From Prorocentrum cordatum (taxonomy: Eukaryota > Sar > Dinophyceae > Prorocentrales > Prorocentraceae): a DNA stretch of 42,700 nt. The position numbers were made by a program, and so were the translations under genes. Location of the stretch: the NCBI GenBank assembly GCA_963575745.1, contig CAUYUJ010003049.1:40001-82700 (forward strand). The letters run 5' to 3'. The notes beneath the pieces were generated by a model that did no database searches, was not told where the DNA came from, and saw only the letters and a list, made by a program, of their open reading frames with translations. How positions within the stretch are numbered: the stretch's first letter is position 1; each line of letters begins with the position of its first letter. Shown one piece after another: positions 18,545-28,127 of this stretch.

Positions 18545-18590
18545 AACGGCGGCGGCGGCGACGACGACAACGGCGGCGGCGGCGACTTGG
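18452..18590. repeat. (CGA)n / (CGG)n microsatellite
   Basis: The tract is mostly ACG/CGA triplets, changing to GGC triplets near the right end. Downstream to about 18990 is CT-rich low-complexity sequence (TCCTCC and CCATCC words) with no gene. Confidence 0.85.
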
Positions 18591-19223
18591 AGGCCTGGAG
18601 TTGGCTCTAAGCGGACACGGCTGCGGTCGGCAGGCCGGGAGCTGGCGGGGGGGGGTGGGAATGGGGAGGGAGAGGGAGCTCGGGCCCCCCTCCCGCCTCG
18701 CCCACCTGCTCCCTCGCTTTTGCCTGCGGCTCGTGCCCCCTCCCGCCTTCCCCACCTGGTCCGTCGCTTCCGCGCCCCCCTCCTCCTTCCCCTCCTCCTC
18801 CTCAACCAGTTCCTCCACGTCCCCACTCCCTCCCCCCCCCGTCTCCCATCCTTCGTCCTCCTCCGCCTCCTCCCCGTCCTCCACCCTTCCCCGATCCTTC
18901 TCCATCCTCCTCCATCCTCCATCCTCCTTCCCGTCCTCCGTCCATCTCCATCCTGCACCGCCTTTTCCTCGTCCTTCTCCTCCTCCCTCCGTTCATTCCG
19001 TTGGTGCGCAGGCTCTCCCTCGCGCAGGACAGGGAGAGAAAGGATAATGACAGGGAAGATAAAATTGATCACGACCTAGAGGAAAGGGGGCAGGATAAGA
19101 GAGCAAAGGAGGAGGACATGGGGGAACATGGGTGAGAGAAGGGAGGGAGGAGGCGAGAAGAGCAGGGACGTGGAACATGAGGCACTGCGCTGTCCTCTTC
19201 CTGAGACTGCTCGTGAGGCCCCG

Positions 19224-19266
19224 TCTGCCTGAGGAGGAGGAGGAGGAGGAGGAGGAGGAGGAGGAG
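19224..19266. repeat. (GGA)n microsatellite
   Basis: A pure GAG tract of about 43 bp inside purine-rich sequence (19080-19330). Confidence 0.9.
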
Positions 19267-19466
19267 GCGCTGGAGGGGAGACGGTTGGGAACATGGAGGA
19301 CGGCGGAGGAGGGAGGGAGGAGGAAGGACGCTGATCCTCCCTCGGTGCCCCCTCCTCCCGCTGTCACACGGAGCGCCGCGCGAGGAGAACTTCCAAGGCC
19401 ACGCTGCTCCCGCTCCTCCTGCTTCTCCTCGCCCGGTGCCCCTCCTCGCCCCCCTCCTCGTGCCAC

Positions 19467-19638
19467 CGGGGTTGGGCTGGGCAGGCCCTCCCACAGGCGG
19501 ATTTCGGAGGAACGAAAACAACAATACGCCAACAGCGCCCACACATAGTCAAAACATGCTCGAGAAAAAATCCGTCGCCAGATTACTTCTTGACTATGTC
19601 TGAACATTCCTCCTGGAGAGGGGCAGGCCCGACTTGAA
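19467..19638. mobile_element. Family A element
   Basis: The left end GGTTGGGCTGGGCAGGCCC and right end GGAGAGGGGCAGGCCCGACTT are inverted copies. The interior holds GGATTTCGGAGGAACGAAAAC and GACTATGTCTGAACATTCC. No clear target duplication. Confidence 0.75.
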
Positions 19639-19866
19639 AATTTACGAGGAGGGAGCGCCCAGCAAAGGACCAGTCGTGGTGTTGGCTCCTTGGCCGAGGC
19701 CGCGGCGAGCCTCCGCCCCGCACCGAGGAGGCCCCCCCCGCCTGGATCCTCGCAGAGGCACAGGCCCGAGAACCGGCGCCATGGCCCGGAGCCAGCGGGG
19801 CCCTGACTCCAGCAGCAGGGGGAGGGGGACGAGTCACTGGCAGTAGCAGCATGCGAGGCGAGGATT

Positions 19867-20021
19867 TATCCATATCCACCGCATGGGAACCGACGTCCTG
19901 TTGCCCCAGCGGGCGGTGGATATGGATATATTTTGGCCCCTGGGGGCCCGAATCTGTCCATCTCCACCGCCTGCCGAGGTCCCCGAGAATTGATCCTCCA
20001 GGCGGTGGTCATGGTTAGATT
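19867..20021. repeat. Double-hairpin element, copy 1
   Basis: Hairpin one: TATCCATATCCACCGC (19867-19882) pairs perfectly with GCGGTGGATATGGATA (19913-19928). A spacer of about 22 bp follows (TATTTTGGCCCCTGGGGGCC). Hairpin two: GTCCATCTCCACCGCCTG pairs with CAGGCGGTGGTCATGGTTA (ending near 20018). The same two-hairpin arrangement with a related spacer is at 21772-21942. Confidence 0.85.
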
Positions 20022-20040
20022 CCCGCCTCCTTTGGACTGC

Positions 20041-20085
20041 AGTCGGGCGTGTCGCCCTTCAGGGGGATCTTGGCCTCGCACAGAC
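20041..20085. mobile_element. Family A left-end fragment
   Basis: CAGTCGGGCGTGTCGCCC followed by GGGGGATCTTGG matches a family A left terminus. The right end is missing and family B sequence follows. Confidence 0.5.
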
Positions 20086-20086
20086 C

Positions 20087-20279
20087 CAGACCCCCTCCGA
20101 GTTATGAAAAATCACGACGGGAGTTTCTTCATTACTTTTGGCCTCTGGGGGCCCTTACCGGCCCTCGGGACCGCCAAAAAACGACTCAGGACGAAAAACC
20201 CGTCCCGGGGAATGGGTCCAGACAGCTGGGGGTCGACGTCATGAAAAATGCACGACGTCGGGGGTCTGGTGGGGAGGAG
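20087..20279 (-). repeat. Family B element, inverted orientation
   Basis: Read on the minus strand it starts CCAGACCCCCGACGTCGTGC and ends GGAGGGGGTCTGGGTCTG, with the family words CCGGTAAGGGCCCCCAGAGG and TTTTTGGCGGTCCCGAGGGC in order. Confidence 0.75.
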
Positions 20280-20475
20280 GTCCCCCCACCTGGATGCTCG
20301 CAGAGGCAAGGCCCGGGAACCGGCGCCGAGGCCCAGGACCAGCGCGGCCCTCACTCCCAGCCTCTCGACGGCAGTCCGGGGCCCTCTGGGCACTCTCTGA
20401 GGGTGGAGGGCTCAGGGTGAACTCCATCTGGGCCTTCGCATTTCGAAGGTCGATCCGTCTTGTGATTCACCCTTT

Positions 20476-20518
20476 GCAGATTCAAATCCGCACGCAACAC
20501 GTGCGGATTTGAATCTGC
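20476..20518. repeat. Perfect 19-bp hairpin
   Basis: GCAGATTCAAATCCGCACG is followed by a 5-base loop (CAACA) and its exact reverse complement. The arm-loop junction contains CACGTG-like sequence that recurs downstream. Confidence 0.95.
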
Positions 20519-20705
20519 ACCGATACGCAACACGTGACACGTGGCGCATTGATGCGGAGCTCAACACGTGGACTGAAAACGTAGGTCCGACGCGATACGT
20601 TCGCCAAAACGTGGGCCGATATGTGGAGCCAACACGCAACGTGTTGACACGGACGTCTTCAACACGGGACGTGTTGCGTTTCAAAACGTGCGTATCGAGG
20701 CAACT
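20519..20705. repeat. Cluster of ACGTG / CAACACGTG words
   Basis: Within about 190 bp there are roughly ten ACGTG cores, including CAACACGTGACACGTGG, CAACACGTGGAC, AACACGCAACGTGTT and CAACACGGGACGTGTTG. Several are palindromic. No reading frame or known promoter motif accompanies them. Confidence 0.8.
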
Positions 20706-20780
20706 GAGTTCAAGTCCTCACTCCAGCGCGTCCTCACTCCAGCCCGGAGCCGGCGCGGTCCTCCCTCTCAGCCTCTTGAC

Positions 20781-20930
20781 CTAAGTCGGGCGTGTCCTCC
20801 TACAGGGGGACTTTGGACGACAATAATGCAAAAAAGACCCTCCAAAATATTCAAAACTAGCCAGAAGATTCTCCCAAAAACGTGCCCAGACTATTTGTCG
20901 ACTGTTTTTGAAGATTCCCCCTGTAGGCGC
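20781..20930. mobile_element. Family A element, right terminus truncated
   Basis: The left end is CTAAGTCGGGCGTGTCC. The internal GGGGGACTTTGGACGACAAT and CCAGACTATTTGTCGACTG and the right subterminal CCCCCTGTAGG are present, but the final GGGACAGGCCCGACTT is replaced by CGCTCGAAATTC. That replacement word also occurs at 30059, so another repeat may have cut in. Confidence 0.75.
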
Positions 20931-20990
20931 TCGAAATTCGTCCTGGTGATCCAGGCTAAAGCAGGTTGGAACATCATAAGCCCATGGCTG
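20928..20990 (+). repeat. Short dispersed repeat (GCTCGAAATTC...GGTTGGAACATCAT)
   Basis: GCTCGAAATTC, GCTAAAGCAGGTTGGAACAT and CAT-A match 30059-30112 (GCTCGAAATTC...AGTAGGTTGGAACATCATGA). Ends are undefined. The next 190 bp (20991-21180) show no gene. Confidence 0.5.
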
Positions 20991-21329
20991 AACCTAAACG
21001 CTGGTTTGTTTTCCGTCCCGTACCCGTTTTGCTTTTCGTTCCGCTCTCCCTGTGATCCTGCGCCTCCCTGCCAAAACGAAGAACAAAACACAGCCGAAGC
21101 CCAACAAAACAAACGTTTATTCCAAATCCCATATATTAATTGACCCCCCCAAAAAAACCGGACCCCCCTCCAAATGCGACCTAACATTCCGGACCCCCCT
21201 CTTCGACGGGGCGCTTTAATAAACCCGACCCCCTAAGCTCCAATCCAGAGAAAGCGCCCTCATAAACCGGACCCCCCCCGTTACAAATAAGGCGCCCTAG
21301 AAAACCGGACCCGGGGGACGATTGATACG

Positions 21330-21656
21330 GGACTTGGAGCAGGTCCAGCCCTGCTGCAGTCCCCCTCCCTCCGACTGCCCCCCTCGGCGCACGTGCGGGG
21401 CGTACGGCGCGTGGGACCCCCCGGCGGCCTGCATCCAGTTGGCCACGCGGAGGTCGAAGCAGGCGGCCCCGTGGGGGCACGGCGGCGTCTGCCACGCCTC
21501 CCAGTAGCCGAGCTGCCCGAAGGGCACCTCGGTCGCCTCCTCCTCCTCCTCCTCCTCCTCCTCCTCCTCCTCCTCCTCCTCCTCCGCGCCCCCCTCCTTT
21601 TGCTGCACCTCCTCCAACCATCGACGATTCACAGGACCGCCCCGCCAGAACGCCAT
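21330..21656 (-). pseudogene. Exon-like fragment with in-frame poly-Glu run and a Cys/His motif
   Basis: From an ATG at 21656 the minus frame reads MAFWRGGPVNRRWLEEVQQK, an acidic poly-Glu tract encoded by the (GAG)n at 21537-21583, then ATEVPFGQLGYWEAWQTPP, CPHGAACFDLRVANWMQ and AAGGSHAPYAPHVRRGG. Codon use after the tract is strongly GC3-biased and the composition (Trp, Tyr, Cys, His) looks like a genuine protein. CPHGAAC recalls part of a CCCH finger, but the full motif is not there. I do not recognise the family. The frame stays open to 21297. The microsatellite is kept in frame, which suggests it grew inside a coding exon. Confidence 0.4.
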
Positions 21657-21771
21657 TCGGTGAAAGCTGCGACGGCTGCCAGGGGCCCTCCGCGGGTGCG
21701 CGGCACCGCGCTCCGAGTGCACCCAGGCGGGAGTTTTTCTTGCTAGTAAGAATTTGGGCGATGTTTATGCA

Positions 21772-21942
21772 TCATATCCAATGCATCTTGGACTTTCTTG
21801 GAAGGGGAGCCGCAAGGCCGAGACGCACTGGATATGGATAAATATCGTGCCTCTAGGGGCCAGCTCTTCATCCATATCCGGTGCGCCTCCTCGGCATTCG
21901 GGGAGAGGAAGCCCGAAACTCCAGGCTGCAGTGGACATGGAC
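21772..21942. repeat. Double-hairpin element, copy 2
   Basis: Hairpin one: CATATCCAATGC (21773) pairs with GCACTGGATATGG (21825). The spacer AATATCGTGCCTCTAGGGGCC resembles that of copy 1. Hairpin two: TCCATATCCGGTGC (21871) pairs with GCAGTGGACATGGA (21928). Confidence 0.75.
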
Positions 21943-21989
21943 ACACATCTTGCTAGCATTAGTGGTAACCGTCGTTACCCCGAAAGGGG

Positions 21990-22190
21990 GGGGGGGGTCG
22001 CCATGAAGGAACGGGTCCTGACGGAATCGGGTCCTGTTTTTGTTCGCCACTTTTGGCTTCCTGGGCACTCCACGGGCCCCGGGGCTGCTCAGAAAACGAT
22101 CCAGGAGGGAGAACTGGTCCTGGGGAAGGCCCCCCTGCGTGTTCAGGACCCGTTGCCCTCGGGAGCCGCTTCCTTCATGCCAAGGGAAGG
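21990..22190 (-). repeat. Family B-related, diverged
   Basis: The words CGCCATGAAGGAACGGGTCC, TTTTTGTTCGCCACTTTTGG, AAAACGATCCAGGAGGGAGA and CTGGTCCTGGGGAAGGCCCC follow the order of an inverted family B copy. The part from 22120 also resembles 12660-12710. Confidence 0.45.
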
Positions 22191-22279
22191 GGGGCCGGGG
22201 GCCCCCGGCATCGGTGTAACGCTTGGGCGGGGTGGAGCACGTCGGGGCGGGGGTGCCCTGCGACCGCCACACCATGCGC

Positions 22280-22385
22280 GCGCGGGCACCAACGTGCGGG
22301 GCGGGATAGGGTCCAAGCCTCCCTCATGTGTACCACCGTTACCATTGTCCAGAGGCGGGGGGGGCCGGGTAACGACGGTACCGCG
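22280..22385. repeat. GTTACC/GGTAAC palindromic repeat, copy 1
   Basis: GGGATAGGGTCCAAGCC...CCGTTACC...CCGGGTAACGACGGTACC resembles 24383-24455 (GGGTAGGGTCCAAGCC...TCGTTACCCC...CCGGGTAACGAGCGCTACC). No gene was seen in the surrounding 22190-22600. Confidence 0.5.
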
Positions 22386-22619
22386 CCAGAGAATAAAGGA
22401 GACATCAATCAATCTCCATAACAACTAGCCGACGTCCGACAACTACCGAACGCATCCGGCAAAACATGCGTCGATTCGCGAGCTGACGGGGGGCTGCGCT
22501 GGCACACTGCGATTAACCGTGTCGAGTGAAAAGGTACATACTTTCTAGATCGACTTGCCTCGGTGGAAGCTCCCGCAATACATGATATGATCTGTCCTTC
22601 TCGATTCCTGGTGCCAGAG

Positions 22620-23004
22620 TCCCCCCCCTCCTCCTCGTCCTCTTCCTCCTCCTCCTCCTCTTCCTCCTCCTCCTCCTCCTCCTCTTCCTCCTCCTCCTCC
22701 TCTTCCTCCTCCTCCTCCTCCTCTTCCTCCTACTCCTCCTCCTCCTCCTCCTCCTCCTGCTCCTCCTCCCCCTCCTCCTCCTCCTCCTCCTCTCTTCCTC
22801 CCCCTCTCCTCTCCTCATCCTCCTCCTCCTCCTCCTCCTCCTCCTCCTCCTCCTCCTCCTCCTCCTCCCCCTCCTCCTCCTCCTCCTCCTCCTCCTCCTC
22901 CTCCTCCTCCTCCTCCTCCTCCTCCTCCTCCTCCTCCTCCTCCTCCTCCTTCCTCCTCCTCCTCCTCCTCCTCCTCCTCCTCCTCCTCCTCCTCCTCCTC
23001 CTCC
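22620..23004. repeat. (TCC)n microsatellite, about 385 bp
   Basis: An almost pure pyrimidine tract of TCC triplets with scattered TTCC, CCC and single TAC or TGC interruptions. It is the longest simple tract in the window. The translations (poly-Ser, poly-Leu, poly-Arg, poly-Gly, poly-Glu) are not genes. Confidence 0.95.
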
Positions 23005-23117
23005 CCCTGCCTCAAGCTGCACGCACGAGCGACACTGCGCATGCACGGGTGGCCTTTCGTGCGCGCATGTTTGGGGGGCAGCGGGGCGGGGAGCACCTCC
23101 AAGCGCGCCAGCCAGCG

Positions 23118-23279
23118 TTAAGTTGGGCGTGTCCCCCTGCAGGGGTGTTTTCGACGAAAAATAAAAATATTCCAAACAGATTCAAAAACTGTTTCAAAAA
23201 AAAGCTCAAACAATAATCCCCAGACTATTTTTTTACTATTTTTGAACAGTCCCCCTGTAGAGGGACAAGCCCGACTTAA
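23118..23279. mobile_element. Family A element, best-preserved copy (162 bp, 8-bp target duplication)
   Basis: It starts TTAAGTTGGGCGTGTCCC and ends GGGACAAGCCCGACTTAA, inverted with two mismatches. AGCCAGCG precedes it (23110-23117) and follows it exactly (23280-23287). The interior is AT-rich (TTCGACGAAAAATAAAAATA; CCCCAGACTATTTTTT). No reading frame, hence non-autonomous. The 8-bp duplication would suit hAT- or P-like transposases, but the termini alone do not decide. Confidence 0.9.
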
Positions 23280-23349
23280 AGCCAGCGCTGAGGGGTGCCC
23301 CTGTAAGCCCGGACCGAAGCCTATTCCAGAGAAAGGCCACTCCCTTAGT

Positions 23350-23570
23350 GGGCCCTGGAAACGACAAGGCCGTTTTTTTACCGGTTCCGTTTTGCCGTTG
23401 TTGTTGCCGGTTCCGACGCCGTTTTTTTGTTACCGGTTCCGTCGCCGTTCTTTTACGGGTGCCCGCTCCAGTTCCAATCCTGGAGCCTTTTTTGTTGCCG
23501 TTTCTGGTCGCCGTTTTTTTGTCGTTTCCATTTTCAGGGTATACTTTTTCGGAAACGGTGAAAAAACGGC
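23350..23570. repeat. Irregular repeats of GCCGTTTTTTT and ACCGGTTCCG
   Basis: The words TTACCGGTTCCG (three times) and GCCGTTTTTTT / GCCGTTCTTTT (four to five times) alternate over about 200 bp. There is no gene; 23571-23815 hold only short palindromes such as CTTCTAAGAAG. Confidence 0.5.
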
Positions 23571-23814
23571 CCTGCCGCTTCCGGGGCCCACACTCCTAGT
23601 GGCCGATTCGTCTTGGCGGCCAACCCGGGGTGGAAAAGGGAAGGGGCGGGCCTTCTCGGAAAGCCCGGAGGTATCCTGGCCTCCTGAGAATTGTTCAGGG
23701 CCTTCTCCGAACATGCAAAAAACTGCTCAACGAGGGCTAGCGGGGCCTTCTAAGAAGCTTCGCCGCCTCCTCAGAAGGCCTCACCCTTCGAACTCCCCCC
23801 CGAGCTCGCCGCCG

Positions 23815-23885
23815 ACGCTACTCCCCAGACCTCTCAGGGTGCGCGTTCTGACAGAGATTCCGAAGCGAATCCAATGGCGAATCCT
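23815..23885 (+). repeat. Dispersed repeat Z, copy 3
   Basis: The core CGCTACTCCCCAGACCTCTC-AGGGTGCGCGTTCTGAC-GATTCCGAAGCGAATCCAATG matches the other copies. From 23890 to 24620 no gene was recognised; some minus-strand codon runs near 23900-24080 look exon-like but are too weak to call. Confidence 0.5.
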
Positions 23886-24624
23886 CGCTGGCCGTCAATC
23901 CTCCCCCGCTCCTCCCATGGGTCGTTAGCTGGGCTGCCCGATGGGCACCCGCCCCACCCAGCCGCCCAGCGCAGAGCCGCCCAGCTCGAGGAGAGCGGCG
24001 GCGCAGAAAGCCGCACCGAGCAGCCCCCGCGGCACCGCCTGGCTTGGTGGCTAGATACGCAAATGGAGCCTGGCACACCACGTGACTGGGGGGCGCGTGG
24101 CGAGCGACAATAAAATGAGGGGTAACGAGGGCTGCCGACAAAGGATAAGGCCCGTAAGGGGGCCCTATAGGGCCCCAGAAGTGGCCTTTAGGGCCCGAGT
24201 CCCCCCCCATGTATCCCCTTCCATTAATTCGCGCCCAAATGACACTTGTTTTGCTTGCCAGGTTTCGGTCATTACCCGAGGGGGGTCGGGCGGGAAGGTT
24301 CTGGTAACGGCGGCCGCGGCGTGCACCCGCCAGGGTGCGTCGGCGACACCGGCGCGTGAATCGCCTGTGTGCGCCACGGCATGAAGGGTAGGGTCCAAGC
24401 CACCCCCCCGCCCCAGTACGATCGTTACCCCGGGGCCCGGGTAACGAGCGCTACCCTGGGGACGCGGGGAAGAGAAACGCTCACCACACCACTGCCCATC
24501 GGATCCAGGCGACGTAGAAATCGTGTTGCGCCGAAGCTGGGTGGGCCAGGACTTCCGGCGGCGCGACACGCTAAGCCAAAACTCCTGCCCGTACGACCTC
24601 CTGGCTGGGGCCCATGAAAAGTCC

Positions 24625-24775
24625 CAGAGACACACACAAATAAATTGGCACCAGTCCCAATATCCCCGATGTTCCCCATTTGGTATGGCATTTCATTATC
24701 CCTCCTTTTTTCCCCATCCATTATCCCGTATTCCCGTTGGGATGATCGACGATTATTTGTGCTTGCGTGTTGGTT
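24625..24775 (+). repeat. Dispersed repeat T (AT-rich), copy 1
   Basis: CACACACAAATAAAT...CCCAATATCCCCGATG...CCGTATTCCCGTTGGGATGATCGACGATTATTTGTGC shares its order of words with 35610-35765 and 37548-37695. From 24776 to 25370 I see no gene. Confidence 0.5.
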
Positions 24776-25375
24776 CCTCTCTTGGGCCAGGAAAATCTTT
24801 CCACAATTCTGGCCCACACTGGCCCCGGCCTGGCTTAGTGGTCGTGATGAAAAGGTGGCCTCTGTGGGCCAGGATCCACAAGCGATTTACCTGGAAGCCT
24901 GGGCTGGCTTAGCCGCGATAGCTTGTTCGAACAACGCCCCAAGAATTGGAAACAAAACTTATCGTGTCGGCGGCCATATTGACGGACTGGGGTCCCAAGA
25001 ACTGTGATAACAGTAAACCCCCTAAGCGCCCGCCGCACAATAATGTCAGTTTGTGAGTCATTGAAGCACCGGGGGAGGGGCGCAATTAAAAAAATGTCCC
25101 CCTGCTCGGGGAAATCACGGGGAAGGCGCCCTCCAATGGAAGCGCGCGGCGGCAGCGCCAGTGATTAGCGCCGTTGCCTGGCCGCCAGCGGGAAGGCGAC
25201 ACGCGCGACGCAAGCGGCGCCGCTTCAGCGGAGGGGGACAATAGCGCCTCCGCAGTACCGGGGCACTTGGGCCAACACGGTTGCAAACAAGACAAGAGGG
25301 ATGAACGGCAGAGGCAGACGGAAAAAGGGTTCCTCCTTCTCTCTCTCCGCCCCTCCTCCACCCTCCCATACAATA

Positions 25376-25523
25376 TGTCTTACGACGACGACGGCGGCGA
25401 CGACGTAGATTGCGACGACGACTGCGGCGACGGCGACTGCGAAGGTAGACGACGACGCACTGCGGATGTTCCATTGGGGGGAAGCAGGTGTGCTGCGCAT
25501 GCCCGCTGTAATCGTCGCCGACA

Positions 25524-25582
<59 letters not shown>

Positions 25583-25850
25583 CGACGACTACGCAGCGCG
25601 GATGCACCATGAGGGGAAGGGATGGGGTGGGTGCTGCGGGTGCTGCGTAGGCCTGCTGTCGTCGACGCCGGCGTCGACGACAATGACGCACTGCGGATGC
25701 CCCTAATGGGTGGAGGGAGGTGTTGCGCATGCCCGCGTTAGTTGACAACGACGACGCTGACGACCGACGACCGACAACCGACAACCGACGACCGACGTCC
25801 GTCGACGACGACAACAACGACGACGACGACGACTATGACACGTCAGTAAC
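25376..25850. repeat. Compound satellite: (ACG)n plus a repeated 60-bp module
   Basis: The module GACGCACTGCGGATG...GGGG-GA--AGGTGTGCTGCGCATGCCCGC occurs near 25453, in altered form near 25585, and near 25684. It is separated by ACG/CGA triplets (25378-25440, 25520-25580, 25745-25845). The open frames are translations of this satellite. Confidence 0.75.
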
Positions 25851-26179
25851 CAGCCTGGGAAAGGGGCGAAAACGTCGCTGCAGTGGTATACGATCACTGA
25901 GACAACGTGTATACGAAGAACCATCGTTTTGAGGCTGCCGTGCAGGGGGGTACACGATCCCGTCGGCGGCGCCCGCGACGACCCCCTGTCGCACGTGATC
26001 AAAAACATGTTTCTCGCCCCGCGGGGTCTATTCATCATCCCCGAGGGGGGATCACGGCGACGACTACGACTGGGATTGCGACCGCGGTACGACTACGCTG
26101 GCGACTACGAGCAGTTAGCGACCACGACTACCATTGCGATTACGACTGCGGAGAAGGGGTGAGCTTACTCTCCGCCGCT

Positions 26180-26300
26180 ATGAAATCTTCAATCCGAGGC
26201 CCCAGAGGTACCGACCCCTTCCCTGGGGGGTGGCTCTCGTCCACGATCAATTTCTGATTGTCTCGGGGCACGGAAACTTGCCCCGAGCGCCGAAATCAAG
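26180..26300 (-). repeat. Family B-related partial copy
   Basis: AGGCCCCAGAGGTACCGACC-CCTTCCCTGGGG and TGCCCCGAGCGCCGAAATC are family B words, with the termini lost. Confidence 0.4.
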
Positions 26301-26342
26301 GAAAAACTTAAGGATTGAACAAATATGCCGTCGGAGATCTGG

Positions 26343-26535
26343 TGTATCCACACGCGCCAAAAGGATACAGCCCCCCTCTGGGCGCCAGGGGACGCGCCAG
26401 AGGGACGCGCCAGTTGATATGCAACAGGACGCGTCAAAGGTCTTGCCAGGGGACGCGCCGAAAACGTACCAGCGGACGCGCCAAGGGAGGTACTGGGAGT
26501 CGGGTAGGGCACATGCCTAGGGGTGCGCCAGGGTG
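26343..26535. repeat. Cluster of GGACGCGCCA words
   Basis: Seven copies or near-copies of (G)GACGCGCCA occur in about 190 bp (near 26350, 26391, 26402, 26428, 26453, 26474 and 26522) with irregular spacers of 11-45 bp. Confidence 0.7.
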
Positions 26536-26639
26536 TCCAGAAGATCCCGCAGTTCCCAAAAAGCATATACTGGCCCTCGCTTCTGGAGCCGGTGCAGCCG
26601 GTGCAGAAGAATGGGAGACGCGGGAAACCTCGGAAGTCT

Positions 26640-26673
26640 AGGAACGCACTACTCTCGTGACGCCTTGCTCCTC
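26640..26673 (+). repeat. 34-bp direct repeat, left copy
   Basis: GGAACGCACTACTCTCGTGA-CGCCTTGCTCCTCT recurs at 29157-29190 with a single change. The pair brackets the first copy of the duplicated block together with its AAT-rich borders. Confidence 0.85.
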
Positions 26674-26689
26674 TAGAAGAAGAAGAAAC

Positions 26690-26886
26690 AAAATAGGAAT
26701 ATCATTAGCACAAATAATAAGAGTGAGAATGATATTAACAATAAAAATACCATTAATATGACTAATACTAATAATAACAAGAATAATCATAATAATAATA
26801 AAAATAAAAACAACAAAAAATATGAAATAAAAAACAGACTAATAATACTATAAATAATAATATAAATAATAATAATAATAATAATG

Positions 26887-26916
<30 letters not shown>
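26690..26916. repeat. AT-rich (AAT)n tract
   Basis: About 225 bp of almost pure A and T (AATAAT, ATAAAA). It is a sharp composition break in a GC-rich region. A shorter tract of the same type (28896-28965) borders the other side of the duplicated block. Confidence 0.9.
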
Positions 26917-26918
<2 letters not shown>

Positions 26919-27703
26919 CCTGGCGAAAGACCCAACCATATGCAGTTGCGAGTGCCGCAATTGTGAGTACCTTCTTCGGTGGCGCTCCCTATGGGGCCAC
27001 GAACCGCATGAGGGGTATGCCGAAATATGGCGGGGTACACAACGCAAAGGAATACGATAGGTCAGATTACGAAAGAATGAACGCGGGTGAGCCAGAGCGC
27101 GAGAGAGTCTGAGTGTGAATGGGTCTGCGTGGGAGTGAGTATATTTGCATGAATGCGATCTTGGCTACGCCTCGTGTAAATGTATATGAATGTGAATGGC
27201 TCGAGCATGCCTGTCCGAACACTCGTGACACTGGGCGTGGCCGCCGCAGGCAGCTTCCGCGGGAACCCCGACGGCAGCGCCCGCGCGCCGCGACGCCCAT
27301 GTCGGCACGCCCCTCACGGGGATCGCACCCGCTTCCGCCCCTTCTTTCCCCCCCTCTTTGCCTGCGCGCTCCAAAAATCCAAAGCTGCGGGCGCAGAGCA
27401 GCGCGGAGTCCCCGCGACGCGCGCAGGTCGCCGCGGAGGGGTCCCAGCGACGCGCGCAGGTCGTCCGCTGCGCGGAGCACAGAGAGCTAGCCGGCCGGCT
27501 GATTGCGGGCAAGGCTCCGGCCGCTGGGCAGAGCGACGACGGGCGAGCGAGGCGCTGAGCAGAGCGCCGCGCGGAATCCCCGCGACGCGCGCTGGTCGCC
27601 CCGAGAGGGCCCCAGCGACGCGCGCGGGTCGTCCGCGGCGCGAGGCCGAACAATTATGCGGGCAGTCGAGGGAAGGCGCGGCTCGGGGGGGGCGCTCCTC
27701 AGG

Positions 27704-27978
27704 TCAGGCCTCGCGGATAAACTCGGTGAAGCCGAGCTTCCTGGCGAGGGCCGTCGCCTCCCTCCTGCGCCGCTTCGCGCGCGCTGCAAACTGCTCCAGC
27801 TGCTTTCGCAGGCCCTCCGGCGGTCCTACCAGGAAGAACTCGATGCGCGGCGCCCGCATGAGCAGGAGGTCCTCGTGGCGCGTGGCGCGCGAGAGCAGCA
27901 CATGGAGCTCCAGCCACCAGTCGTCGTCCTCCTTCTTGCCGTTCCCGGCCTCGTGGCGGCCGCAGTCCAGGATCACGC
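27704..27978 (-). pseudogene. SF1 DNA helicase C-terminal exon, copy 1
   Basis: From a putative acceptor (CCCAG at 27983-27979) the minus strand encodes GVILDCGRHEAGNGKKEDDD, WWLELHVLLSRATRHEDLL, LMRAPRIEFFLVGPPEGLR and a Lys/Arg-rich helical tail ending LGFTEFIREA, with a TGA at 27706-27704. The LSRAT box is helicase motif VI of the Pif1/RecD-like superfamily 1 group. Such enzymes unwind DNA with ATP; here only the tail remains. The upstream exon present in copy 2 is deleted and the intron runs into the 89-bp repeats. Confidence 0.6.
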
Positions 27979-28127
27979 CTGGGCGACTCGGCCGAGGGGG
28001 CAGTGCGCCGGGCAGCCGACGGCCCAGGGCGAGAGTCCACAAGACCGAGATCTGGCCGCGGACTGCTCGCGCCCCCGGGGTCTGGCCGTCCCCGGAGCGC
28101 CGGTCCCCCGCCCCCCGCCACTTGGAC

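Noticed and set aside
22563-23216. Long open frames encoding poly-Ser, poly-Leu, poly-Arg, poly-Gly or poly-Glu
   Set aside because: They are translations of the TCC/GGA microsatellite in all frames and have no other coding character.
25376-25850. Possible CRISPR-like array of spaced repeats
   Set aside because: The spacers are ACG triplet runs and the repeated module is degenerate; a eukaryotic satellite explains it.
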